A stretch of 64,000 nucleotides of DNA. It comes from Bipolaris cookei (lineage: Eukaryota > Ascomycota > Dothideomycetes > Pleosporales > Pleosporaceae). Of this stretch, positions 34,301-46,100 are shown one piece after another. The notes beneath the pieces are model-generated. The model made no database searches and was not told the DNA's origin. It saw nothing but the letters and a program-made list of their open reading frames with translations. The stretch covers positions 55,131-119,130 of the forward strand of contig NRSV01000002.1 of NCBI GenBank assembly GCA_002286855.1, given 5' to 3'. The position numbers were made by a program, and so were the translations under genes. How positions within the stretch are numbered: position 1 is the stretch's first letter; each line of letters begins with the position of its first letter.

Positions 34301-36620
34301 CTTGCCATGTGCAACGGCATACTCACCCCATTTCCGGACCAAGTACGATTGTCTCTGCCAGTCAGTTGGAAAAGTCAAGCATGTGAGCAAAATGGCCTCC
34401 ATGTAATACTTGCGAGACACGTAGACTTCGATGGCATCGTTGTGTTCACCCAACCCAAGAAAGATTGCGACTGCAGGATGAATGTCGCCCTTTTCGAGAA
34501 GGCGCTGTACAAAGGCCTCACCGACCTTTTTCTGCGAACCCTGGCCCATGTTGCTCAGAGCCAGCAGCATCCAATCTGAAGAAGTCATCGACTCGGAACC
34601 AACCATGGATGCCATAAGGTCAGCACCGAGGTCGCCCAACCATTTGGAAAGGAGCACAGCAGCAGCAGAGCCAGGTGGGTGACGTGCAACTAAAGAAAAT
34701 TGTTAGCTCGAGCCTGTAACAAGATGCGAAGGGAATCTTACGTTCATCCTGCACTAGCTCGTCAATGTCATTGTCCCAGCCGAAGACAACTTTGAGCATG
34801 TTGAGTCGAAGGTCGTCCGGAGTGCGTTCGGGTCCGAGGTCCGAAGGGCGGAAGGGGACATCGCCAAGCCGAGCTTTGGTAAAGGGAAAAAGGTCCATGT
34901 GCTCAGTTTTCTGGGTCTCTTCAGGGCTTCGGAGAACTTCCTTTCGTAGACCTGAAGTTGCGTAACGAGATGAAGATGCGGTCGATGATAACGATCGTAT
35001 TGACACGCTCTCACGTGCTGATGTACCCATGAGCGAAGATGTGCCTGAAGAGAAAATGGTGCCTGAGCCACCAGAGCTCTTGGATCGCGTAGAGCGTTGG
35101 GAGCCCTGTGAAGGCCTGTCATATCGGTAACGGGGAGCACGGCCGCTTCCAGATGACCGCGAGCTCTGAGAGCCCCGACTTGAAACAGGACTCAGGGGTC
35201 CAACACGATCGCGGCGCTCCTCTTCCAATTGATCCATCTCTTGAGCAATCTTCTGCAGCGGCGACATGACGCCCTCGTCCGCGCTGCTCTCGGATTCGGA
35301 CAGCACTATCGGCAGTGACTTGGCGGGAAGCGCAGTGAGTGGGGTTTCCATTTGTTTCTTCTGCTCATCTAGGGAGATGGGTGGGGATGGTGGTGTGTTG
35401 GCGGGCGCATGCTGAACATTAGCGACCATGGTTGCTGGGCCATTGCTAGGGTTGAGGTCATATTGCTGGATACTCGAGTTGCGTCCAATAGTAAAGAGGG
35501 TGGCAGTGGGTCCGTAGTTGCAAATGGCGGCAATGCCCTCAGCCGTGGGTACAGTCTCGTAGGAAACTCTCTTTGTGCGAACATCCCAGGCGCAGGTTTG
35601 CCTGCAGTCGTAATCATTAGCTCAGAAAGGCCAAGCGATTAGTGTGATACATACCCTTCAGTATACTGCACAATGCGGCCATTCTTTGACCAGGCAAACC
35701 AACAGGGACCAGGCTCCCGCTGCTCTTTTTGGTTGAGAACGCGAATCACACAGGGAGTGTCGCCTGCATGAGGTGCCTTGGGGACACTCCACACGCGGAG
35801 ATCACCATCTGCAGTTTGGGCCGCCAGCATCTCCGACTTTTGCTTGGATGATGAGCCATGCCAGGCCAGACCCGCAACGGGTGAAGGGTGTCTGGGGGTG
35901 GTGAGGGTGTGTAGAATGGTAAAGGAAGGTTGCAGGGTTGCAATTAGTATAGATCCATTGAGGTAGCTAGAGCAAGTCAGTGGAAAGGGGCTCAGGAGAT
36001 GGACCAAAAGCTCTCTGGTACGCACCCAATGGCAAACGTCCTGCAGTCTGCGGCGGGTGCGAGTGCTGTGATGGGGTCGAAAATGGTCCTTGCCGAGAGG
36101 TGTTCGGATGTTGAGGGTTCAAACAGAATGATGTTGCCCTGAGCATTTCCTGGTTGACTCGTTAGCACCTTGGCGCCGATTACACGGCAACTACTGCACT
36201 CCGGGACTCACCAAAAGCAACATTTCCGTTTCTCATCCAGGTTGCGACCCTGATTTGCTCGTATGATGCAAAGCGAGCCACTTCATCGCCCGTGAATAGG
36301 TCCCACACAATGGCGGTAGAGCCGGCGTCATACGACACGACCAACCGGCCCGCGCCTCTTTCACTGGTTGTGTCGACAGATATCCACGAGACGTCTTCGC
36401 GGTGTCTCTCAAAACGCCTTTCTACAGCCAAAGTATCGTGGTGAAGGCACAGGATTACGTTGCGCTGGGCGTAGAGCAGGAAGGAACCTGTGGCTGCACA
36501 GGGCTCAAAAGCAAATTCGTCCTGGCCGGGCGTCGGGGGCTTAAGCTTTACATCGTTGGAGTGGACAGAATTGCTTTTGATAGAATTGGAGTTGGCGCGC
36601 TGCCTCAATCCAGTCGACAT
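31376..36620 (-). CDS. Giant WD40 protein with helical (TPR-like) and disordered regions
   Basis: Five exons (36212-36620, 36026-36149, 35655-35966, 34742-35601, 31376-34689) with introns of 52-62 bp join in frame to 1672 residues. Residues about 40-340 form WD40-like blades, for example RLVVSYDAGSTAIVWDLFTG and LAAQTADGDLRVWSVPK. Residues 350-500 are Ser/Arg-rich. From about 500 to 740 a helical region follows (DWMLLALSNMGQGSQKK, IFLGLGEHNDAIEVYVSRKY), resembling the TPR-like part of Gemin5-type proteins. The last ~900 residues are disordered, with many R/S and S/R pairs and two poly-proline runs. The protein may be a large scaffold or RNA-binding factor. I do not know the function. The exon joins preserve frame throughout. 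Confidence 0.78.
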
Positions 36621-39535
36621 GGTGAGAGCTGGATCTGTGCGGAGGTCGGGTGGTGGTTAGTCGGGTATGTTCCGCCAGGGCGCAGGAAGCGCATTCCGGT
36701 TGCAAAGAGGCAGAGAGAGATGGGGGGGAGGGGTTTGGGGAAACGCAGATGTAGAAGGAGGAGCGTGCAGGAGAAAGAGGCAAGTTGCAATTCACTGCAG
36801 AGAGCAAGAGCGCGCTAGACGGGCGATGCGCGGACAGCTCCACGGCGTCTGGAGGAGGGTACCGCTTGGCCCCACCTCGGTTGGTGATTGTGATGGAGCA
36901 AGGATGGGTGGCGGGCAATTGTGCAACAGTGCCAAAACGAGCAGCTGAAGAAGAGGCAGACAGATAGAGGCAGACAGATGAGCCACAGCAGGCACAGGGG
37001 GACGACGAAAAAGGACGACGAGGAAGCGACAGGAAGCGCAGACAGAGTGTGCAAGTTGATGCGCGAGGAGGCCCGGCTATCAGTAACGGCGCTTAGGGCA
37101 GGCGAAGGCCGAGATGTTTGCTCGAAATAGGACAGCAGAGCATCGATTGGGCATGCCAGAGGCTTCAAAGGAGCTGGGGCAACGCCGCCTCATTCGCGGC
37201 CGGGTGTGAAAGGTCGAGTGTGTCGAGGAGAGCATCCTGGGAGCCAAGGTGGTGATGGGCGACGTTAGTGGTTAGGTTGGCGCCGGCGAGCCTGTGCGGA
37301 CTAGACGGGCAGCCTCTCACAGCGCTGGACGAGGCAGGCACGACAAGCAGCCCATGTGCCTACCGCACCACCATCACACTTTCGCGCTCGACCCTGGCCA
37401 ATCAGCGCCCGCCCTGCACGCCCCACGTGAAAGGGCCTATCCCGCCCTGCGCCGCCCTGCCCATCTCGTCGACTCGATGCCCACCCAGCATACTACACAC
37501 ATATACTACCACCACGCTGCCCTCTCATGACTCTGAAAATGCGGTGACGGTAGCGCCAGGGCACTCTCTTTTCTGCTGTTCATGTGCGTCCCTGGCACGG
37601 GGGGGGGAGGGCCCAATACACGGCTGCCCGACGGTTCGCATATGTACGCCCGAGCTACTGCACCACAGCACCCACTCGCACCATGCTTGGGAACGGCCAT
37701 GTGAGGAGGTGGCACTGTGCCTGACAGTGCCTGTATCTATGTCCGTTTAGGTACTGTGTAGTACACTACATGTATGCAGATATACAGACGTACCACACCG
37801 ACACCCCGTACCATGGTCCTTCCGACCTGCCCTTGACCTTGGATCCCACCGGCTCGTATACAAACAGTACTTACATCCTCCAGCGGGCAGCCATGTGCGA
37901 CGCGCTGCAACCTTCCTTGCTCTATTCTACCCGAAACAACCCATGCATGGCTGTACATATGTATACATGCACACATACCACATACTTATACTCAGACGCG
38001 ACGTCGTTTTCGTGCAATCAAGTCTAGCACCGCCTGTGCCTGGCTCGACACAATGCAACTGGCGAGCCCAAGCTTGGTCAATCTAATACGCGGATCCGCT
38101 TCCCCGGTCCGCAAGGGATGATGTGCAGCACCCGTCGAATCAATGGAAGCGACAAAAGGGCAATGATTGCTCGACACCTGAATCACTTCTTTTCTCACAC
38201 CGTTTACCACTAGCTGGCCATGTCCAAAGGCGATTGCGGAATCGGCCTTGATTCGGACACACATGCTAGCTTCTGCTGCTAGTAGTCCATTATGCATCCT
38301 TCTTCACACTTGACGTACATGTATGCACACATATATCGATACTTACATACTTGGACAAGGCCCCAGCATCACACCGTCAAATCCCATGCCAATCCCATGC
38401 CAATCCCCTGCCAGGCCTTGTATCTAAGCATGAACACAAACATCTCGCTTACCATAGCAAATACTATTCTTATCCCGCATGGCTGCACCATCCCCGAATT
38501 CCAATTTGATTTGGTGAGCGCCTCCTGGACAAAAAAAACAGCCGGCTGCACTTGGCCCTATCGCATGCCATAATATTTGCATGCTACCTCAATCACAACC
38601 CATCACATCTCGTCACAGCATCTTTGTCGAATCAACAAGCACAACTCCAAAGCACTTTCAGACATGTAGAGTGTTATCAATTCTCAATCGTGATCAGAGT
38701 CCGACTATGGAAAGGGGGGTATCTAAATAAAGCTATATAAATGGTGCATGCCAAGCGTGCATGCGTGGGTGTATGTGGGGTATCAAGAAAAATGCGAAGC
38801 GAAATCTAAGCCACACGAGGGTTCAAAATCAAACAAACTCTCGCAAGTCCCGTCTCGCAGGGGTGGTAGGTGGGGGGTATCCAGAACAAGTGTTTCCAAC
38901 AACACTGCCAAAAATAAAAACAAAGACGCCGGATGTAAATGCCCAAATTCCTTCGCTATGCTTCCCAAAGTTCCCGAGGTCCTGTCCTCGATAGGAATAA
39001 AATCCAGCCGGCGATGCCACATAAGATGCAAAACATGCAGTGGCGGGTTGGAATCTTCCAGTTCCATCTCATTTCGTCGTGATTCGACGAGGCTCAACTG
39101 CGGTCGCAACCGGCGGATCGGCAGTCGAGCCATGCATGCAGTGTGCATTTTGCTATTGGCGCAGCATGGGCTGCGCCTGGATGTGAGCACTGCCACAACC
39201 TTGACGAATAGGCAAAGGTTGCGACGGTGGCGTGTGAGAGATGGAGGTACCGCCTGTCGCGCGTGAGGCGGTACGCGTCTTAGTAGTAGTAGTAGTGATA
39301 GCAGCAGCCGAGGATGATGGGACTGCACGTGATGGGGGCTCATGTGACCTGAGCGGTGCAGGTGGTAGCGCGATGTGCACGCGCGCGCGTGCGCGTGCGC
39401 GTGCAAGTGTGACGTCGATGGTTATCAAGAGCCGACTGATAAACATGCATCAGAACTGCGGCGTGACTGGGCGCAGTAATGATGACTTACGATAATAAGA
39501 GCGATTATCGCTTAGCAAGTCATGGCGGTGGGTGC
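36621..39535. other. Gene-poor intergenic region
   Basis: The 2.9 kb contain the promoter of the WD40 gene on the right of 36620 and otherwise short C-rich or AC/TG-rich stretches. Open frames such as 37268-37750 and 38748-39266 have low complexity and no domain. A 33-bp alternating purine-pyrimidine tract is noted separately. Confidence 0.45.
39373..39405. repeat. Alternating purine-pyrimidine (CG/TG) tract
   Basis: Thirty-three consecutive bases alternate purine and pyrimidine, mostly CG and TG steps. This composition favours left-handed Z-DNA under supercoiling. Confidence 0.7.
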
Positions 39536-39979
39536 TCATTCAACCTGCTCGGGTGACTCTGAAATCGGAGTCATGGGCTTGGAGGTGCGGCGCTGCTTGC
39601 GGCCACTACTGCTGCGGCGACGCTCGCTCTTAGGCTTCTTCTGTGCATACAGTGGAGGCAGAATGGGAAAGGCCTGGGCCATTGGGGGCACACGGGGTGG
39701 TGCTGGTGCCTCCTCGAGAAGTGGGCAGGAGAGGTCGTCGTCGAAGTCCTCGCCAAATAGGTCTGCATCGCTAATATAAGACGATGGCGGACTGCGGTGG
39801 TCAAGCGAAGGGCCGGTGGGCCATGATGGGTAGGCACACGAGGAGCCGCGGGTGGAGAAGGACTCGGTCGAGTAGGTGCTGTAGAGAGAGCTGGTAGGCG
39901 ACGACATGTTGTTTCTTGGCGAGATGCTGATGGGGATGGACTTTGAGGGCGATGAGGCTGGTGATGGATCGAAATGCAT
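39536..39979 (-). CDS. Small Ser/Pro-rich conserved-looking protein
   Basis: The single-exon gene from the ATG at 39979 codes for 147 residues. The first third is Ser/Pro-rich (SSPTSSLYSTYSTESFSTRG). The centre has a short ordered-looking, acidic motif, SYISDADLFGEDFDDD (about 67-82). Then comes a Pro-rich stretch (PLLEEAPAPPRVPPMA) and a basic cluster (KKPKSERRRSSSGRKQRR) that could be a nuclear localisation signal. The YISD-DLF motif looks like one I associate with small uncharacterised proteins of filamentous ascomycetes, but that is memory, not a search. There are no signal peptide or membrane segments. Function unknown. Confidence 0.6.
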   Translation of the reverse strand: MHFDPSPASSPSKSIPISISPRNNMSSPTSSLYSTYSTESFSTRGSSCAYPSWPTGPSLDHRSPPSSYISDADLFGEDFDDDLSCPLLEEAPAPPRVPPMAQAFPILPPLYAQKKPKSERRRSSSGRKQRRTSKPMTPISESPEQVE

Positions 39980-41943
39980 CGTGAATAGTGTTCTGTGTAA
40001 GGGGGTGGGTCCTGTGTATATAGAGACTTGCGGGCACTTTCGGCGCTAGATGGTTACTGTGGTTTTCGTGATTTTTTCGTCAACAGCGTGTGCCGGCAAC
40101 TGGACCGAGGGCGGAAGCTTGGAAGCGGGCTGATGATGTATGACGCCGATGTGGATAGCCAAAACAAGGTTGCCGGTGCTAACAGGGTAGCGTCGGACCT
40201 CGTATCTGAGAGCGAGACGGGAAGGGTACGATGTGGCGAGCTGGGGCCCAAGGTAGTATGGAAGGATGCAGAGCAGAGCGGGTGCAGGTGGGACGGTGTG
40301 GGCTGTTATATGTCGCAGAGTCTAGGAATACTGCCTACTACACATGTGCATTTACATAGACACACACACGGAGGGGTCAGGCGTTCGAGTCAGGTAAAGC
40401 AATTTGCAGCGTCGCGGGCGAAGATCAGAGAGCGGTCTGGCCGTGGGGAAGGCGGAAGGCTTGTTCCATATATCTGTCCGTCTGAGAGTTTGTTCCCTTA
40501 TTGCGCCTTCGCTCCGGACCGCGCTGAAAACGCCTGGCTGGCCTTGGGCGCTGTGTGTGATTTGCGTTTGGGGGCACGAGTCGGTGAGCGACCGCTCTTT
40601 GCAAGGCGAGGCCTGTGGTTGGCGGAACCGCGGCCGCGCAGACCGCTCAGACCGCCCCTTTGCAAACACTGCCCAAATCCGGCTACTGCTACCGCCCGCC
40701 CCGTTCTCTCCCGGCTGCCTACACGCCTACACTCGCACACGCACATGCACATGCAAACCCGTCTGCCAGCCCCGGGTGCCACCCCTCCACGTCCTGCGAC
40801 GCCAGAAGAAAGCAGGAAAAATGAAGAAAAAAAGAGACGCGGGAAAAACGCTCTATTCAGCACGCCTGTGCGTGCACATGGGCATGGGGCGAGCGAGGGG
40901 GGTGGCGGTGGGGGTACGGCCCTGGGAGTGTGTATGAGTGCATGTGTGTGGGTGTGTGTGGGCGTGTGTGACAGTGACAGCGGAAACAGCGCCCACGACT
41001 CATCTGCACGCCACGCCCGGCTCCTCGCGAGGGCATATGCGGATAAGATTAGTGGTTCTGCCGCATGCAGTAAGGGGCCAGACAGAGGATCATCTCGGGG
41101 ATCATGGCAAAAGCAGAAGGGAGACCCTTTTTGCCCTCGTCCCTCGTATACTCCCCACGCCTGCGCCGCTGCCTTCACCCGCCGGCTTCTGGCATGGGCA
41201 AAAAAGAAAGCATACGCGCACGCCTCCGGCTGCCTGTCCGCTTCTCCGCCCTGGCAGTGGGAGCGCCATGCTGCTGCCCAAGAGAGTGCGCACAGAGGCC
41301 AATCAATTCAATTACTTCCTGTCCCGCTTGTCTGGTGACTCAGGTGCGTGGGCGGCGCCCTGGCTGCTGGCTTCGGTAGGTGACTCGGCTGGTTTTGCCA
41401 GCTGCTAGCCACCCACCCGCGCAGACACATGTCGAAACACTCGGCCTCGATAAAGCTTCTCCATGTCTCACGGGCCAGGGCTAACGCCTGCGACTTGCAA
41501 CCTGCAACCTCGCCTCCCTGGGTGCCGCAATCACATGCAGTTGCATGGGCGATCAAAGGGTCCAGTGGATATGGATATATAGTCGGCCGTCATATCTAGC
41601 CTGTGGGGCCTGTCATGAGCACACAGCGAACCAAGAATGTCTACACCCAGGCGCAGGTGCACTCTACTGCTACTAGTAGATAGTATAGGTGTAGAGTCGG
41701 CAGGTCCTTTTACCAGACTACAGCATGTCCATATATGTACCTTGCCACCGAGTCGCCCGTGGAACAATACTTTCCGGCCCGACATGTGTCTCTTGCACTA
41801 TGCACGCCATAAGCACTCGCTGGGGGTCAGCCGAGTTGCCCTTGCACTGGAATAAGCCCGGCTCAGAGAAACCCTCCGTGGCCACCTTGCTGATGCGGAT
41901 CCGAAATCTGGGCTGGGACACAACACTCCGAGAACAGTATACT

Positions 41944-42080
<137 letters not shown>

Positions 42081-44843
42081 ACTACGCATGTAGTAGTACT
42101 AGTGATAGTAGTAGTAGTGGTAGCAGACCTGCGGACGGCTGACCCATAGCCCACGGGGCCCCCCTTTTCGTCTGGCGTCATCCATAGTACTTGCTCAAAA
42201 CATTTGTTTCGATCAGCAGCCAGCAGAGAACAGCCCTCAGCTATTAGCCATCAGCCCTGCGGTGCTATATTCAGCCTGTAGTGCAGACGCAATGCCACAA
42301 GGCCTGTCCTTCATCTCGGCCTGCCTGTTACTGTAGCCGTTTTGCCTGCATCGGGCGCGTGGCATTTGGGGTCGTCCTGTGGTGCGTGCGCGCCCGTGCG
42401 GATCTGGGGATGGTTCTTCCAGTCCAAGCTGCTCCGCTTCCATTCTTCCATGGAACTGCCGCTAGAACGCCGGTCGTGCGCCTCGCGTCGAGCACCCACA
42501 AATACTTGCATGCACACACACACCTTTTCGCAATGAAAGCTGCCGCGCCATCTCGTTGCTCTGGAACCTAGTACTGGTTCGCCAGCTTGAACCTACTCTA
42601 GAGCTACCACTACCGTAGATTGGTCCTTTCTGCCACGTTGCCTGCCACACCTGGCGCATCTGGTGCGCGTAGTGCGGCGTCTATGTTTGGAAGGTGCGGC
42701 CAAAAGGGCAAACCAAACCTTGTGCCTCGCCTCCTCTCCATCTGTCCTCCCGCGGGACAATGGCTCCGTTTCGAGTTTCGAGTTTCGGGTTTCGGGAGCC
42801 GCATGCAGACGCCGACGCGACAACCGAAGCAGAAGCAAATGCAGGGTCTGCACCCTTCTTCCCCAGCCAGCACCAGCACCAGCACCAGCACCAGCGTCAT
42901 GAGCCAACAAAGTAACTTTGCCGCGGGCCGTCGTCTCTCCCGCGGGTCGTCGTCGTCTCTCCCCCTCCCCCCCCTCTGTCTTGCTCTCCCCCTCACGCAT
43001 GCAATGACGCTGCTTGCCGCTCTCAGTCGCAATTGTACCGACATGGCTCCGTGCTGCAGAACATGCAGTCCGTGTCTGAAGTTTCTGTCGAATCCCCACA
43101 TGGCGGCCGACAAAGACGTGTACTCGAGTGGAGCGGAGTGCATCATCGTGCTGTCGCCCTAGAAGCTTTTCATCGAATGCCGACAAGTGGGCCGACAAAA
43201 AGACCCTGGTGTCGCGCTGGCTTGGAAAAACTCGGCCTCCGATGTGGGCACGTGCAAGGCCTGCTTCTCATTCTTCCGACAAGTTTTCGTTGGGCACGCT
43301 GCGACTCATGTGGCTGCGTAGTGATTGGACCACAGCGGCTGGCGAAAACCGGCCGGGTGCTGTGGCTGTGGAGCTGCGGTTGCAAGCTGCTGTTCGTCTT
43401 GATGCACTCGAATACTACTGCGTCGTATCCAGTCCGCTCGGGTGGAGACCAGCTTGAACCAACAATGCTCGGGCACCATGTTTCGTTTCAAAATTTTCTT
43501 TCGCAAAAACAGGAAGGAAAAGAACCCTTTGTGCGCCAAAAGAAAGCACATCATCCGGTTCTTTGGCGAAACCAACCTCTCTATTCATGGCAACCCCACG
43601 CAGCACTCATCTACTTTCCTATTTGGGAAGTAGAACCGCCCATGGCATTGACAGGCAGCCGCTGCTGCCCTGCATTTGTATGGTGGCACAACAAACGGGC
43701 GGAGCGGAGTCTAGGCTGCACACACCTACACTCTACACTCTACCTACTATCCGCCCTTGACATTCACCCGGTGGTTGCACACGGAGAATTATTACTGTGA
43801 GTGAGCATGTGTACGCGCGTAGTCTGTATGGATGCAGTGCTCCTACTAGATACTACGGCAAAACATTTGCTACCAATAATGCCGGCCCGCACGGGTGGTT
43901 ACTTTCTCCGCACTCGGGCTTGCGACATGGCATTTTTAACTTGTCGTCTTTGCCGCGGTAGACAGCTCACACGCAACCGGAATCCTACATAGGGCGGGGT
44001 ATTTGTTGCCTCTCAAACCATCAATAAAACGACGACTGACAGTCAGCAACCCCCACCCTCCCCCCCCCCCACACACACACAACCCTCACCACGAGCCAGT
44101 GTAAGTGTATCAGCAAAAAAATGCTTGGCTTTGCGTCTTGCGACAAAGCGAACCCCTCTTCCTCCGCCGCCCCCATGAAAAGAAACAAAGTATCCCAGCA
44201 ACGGCTCATCGGAAGGGAAAAAAGAACACAACCAAACTTCCCCAAGAATCGATCGATCGATCGACTGCATACATGCAAGCCTGTTCCCAAAACAAAGTGT
44301 CAACATATGAAAAAACAAGTCCAAAAAATATCAAGAAATAAAATGAGTGCTCGATTAGGCCCGCAGCGGGAAGCACTCGGAGCGGTGAGTCACCGCCATG
44401 TTTTTTGTTATCTCAAAATGCAAGGTCAAGGCAAGGCATGCAGCATGCAGCTGTGTAATACAGTAGTCGGGGCGGTAACAGCAGCAGTAGCATGCGGTCT
44501 GCGGCATTCCCGCTTGTGGCGCATAAACAATGAAACGCACACATTAGATTCAGGATACGATTCTCCGATCCTGGTGGCCTCAACTGTTGAGTTGTGATGT
44601 GTCATCGCTAGGGAGTAAGCATCCAGATGAGGCGTGGGCACGATGAGTATCTTCAACAGGGGGACGGGAGACAAGGAGTCATACTTACATATCAGCCCCT
44701 TTTTGCCTTGTCTTTGTTGTCAATACTGCACGTAAGCATGTGCGCTCAATAGGGCAAGTTCCACGAAAAAAACAAGGGATTTCGAAAAGCCCATGTTTGC
44801 AATTATCAGTCATCTGTGTGCGCTCGGGTAAGACAGCATTCTC

Positions 44844-44894
<51 letters not shown>

Positions 44895-44899
44895 TTTTT
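44844..44899. repeat. (CTTT)n microsatellite
   Basis: About 13 CTTT units end in a short T-run. No gene is near. Confidence 0.95.
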
Positions 44900-46100
44900 A
44901 CTCCTGGGTAATACCCGAGCAATAGAGAGTTCAGCATGTCCTAGACTGGACTAGTATTCATCCTCTGCTCCACATACTTAGGTATGTATTTTCCTGCATC
45001 TTGTCCGTCATGGTCCGCATGGACGTTGCGCCTCTCGCTAAGCGATCTCTCGCTACCCACACACCCGCCCATGACAAAAGCATGTATACAAGTCCGATAA
45101 CGCGCAGTCAATCTCTTGGCGGTAAAGAGTGGTGGCGGGGAAGATCGGGTCTCTTACTCCTTGGCAGCCGGGGAAAAAAGTACAGAGAGTGGGAAACCGG
45201 GGTACTGGCACCCGCGCCCGGCTTACTATAACAATATGAGGTGATGAGGTAATGTTATGCAGCTGAATGTGTGGTCGTCCACGTCTACGAATTTCCTACT
45301 ATGTATATCCCTGGCTTCTTTCCAGTTGTTTCCTTTTCTCCTCACGCCTCGTCACCAGTCCCGCACTCTGAATACAAGATGATATGATTAAGGAAAAGAG
45401 AGAAAGAAAAAGAGGGAGGGGTACTGACGTCATGCACACAACTATTCAACTCCACACTTACTCCAAATATGCAAGCGGGTATACTACAATGGGGTAAGAA
45501 ATAGCAGCAGCCCCCGGATTCATTCGGAGAGAAGAAGGAATAAAACCCCCCGAAGTTCGGATATCCACTTTTGAGACATTTTCCTGGTCCTCCATGTCCA
45601 CCTTTGCTGGTTTACTCCTTCATTCGCTCGTCTCTTTCCTTTCTTGTCCTGTCCTATCTTTTGTTCGGCCCTATTTACTCCGCAACTATGATATGGGCCG
45701 AGATAAGTCTTCTCCAGTCCCCGCTATGACGTCCTTTTTCGTCTCCATTACTCCAGACATGGTCGGATGCACAACATCAGCGGCTGGCGGTCAAACGGTC
45801 ACGACATGTACCCACTGTGGGGGGAGATTGTGAGAACAGGGTGTTTGCTTTGCCACAACCCCAACCCCCGCGACAATGCTCACACCACACAAAAAAAACT
45901 CCCATTCCTGGGTCTATTTCGTCATAGTGGAGTTGGACCCCTGTGGAGATCGAGAAAGAAGAGGAAGAATGACAAAACAAGGCAAACATGTGCATGTATG
46001 CGTGTTTTCAGGCTATACGTACCCCTACACTGACACCTTGCAAAAGCTTTTCCTCCCCAAAATGGACTGACAATTTGCTACTCTACAGTCTGAATACCCT

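Noticed and set aside
40028..41338. A 436-residue plus-strand frame with GC-rich content
   Set aside because: It overlaps equally long frames on the other strand, starts without ATG context, and is low complexity throughout. The length follows from lack of AT-rich stop codons.
42593..43800. Frames of 180-255 residues on both strands
   Set aside because: Mutually overlapping, Arg/Ser-rich or His-rich without domain, and located in tandem-repeat-like DNA (AGCACC units near 42870).
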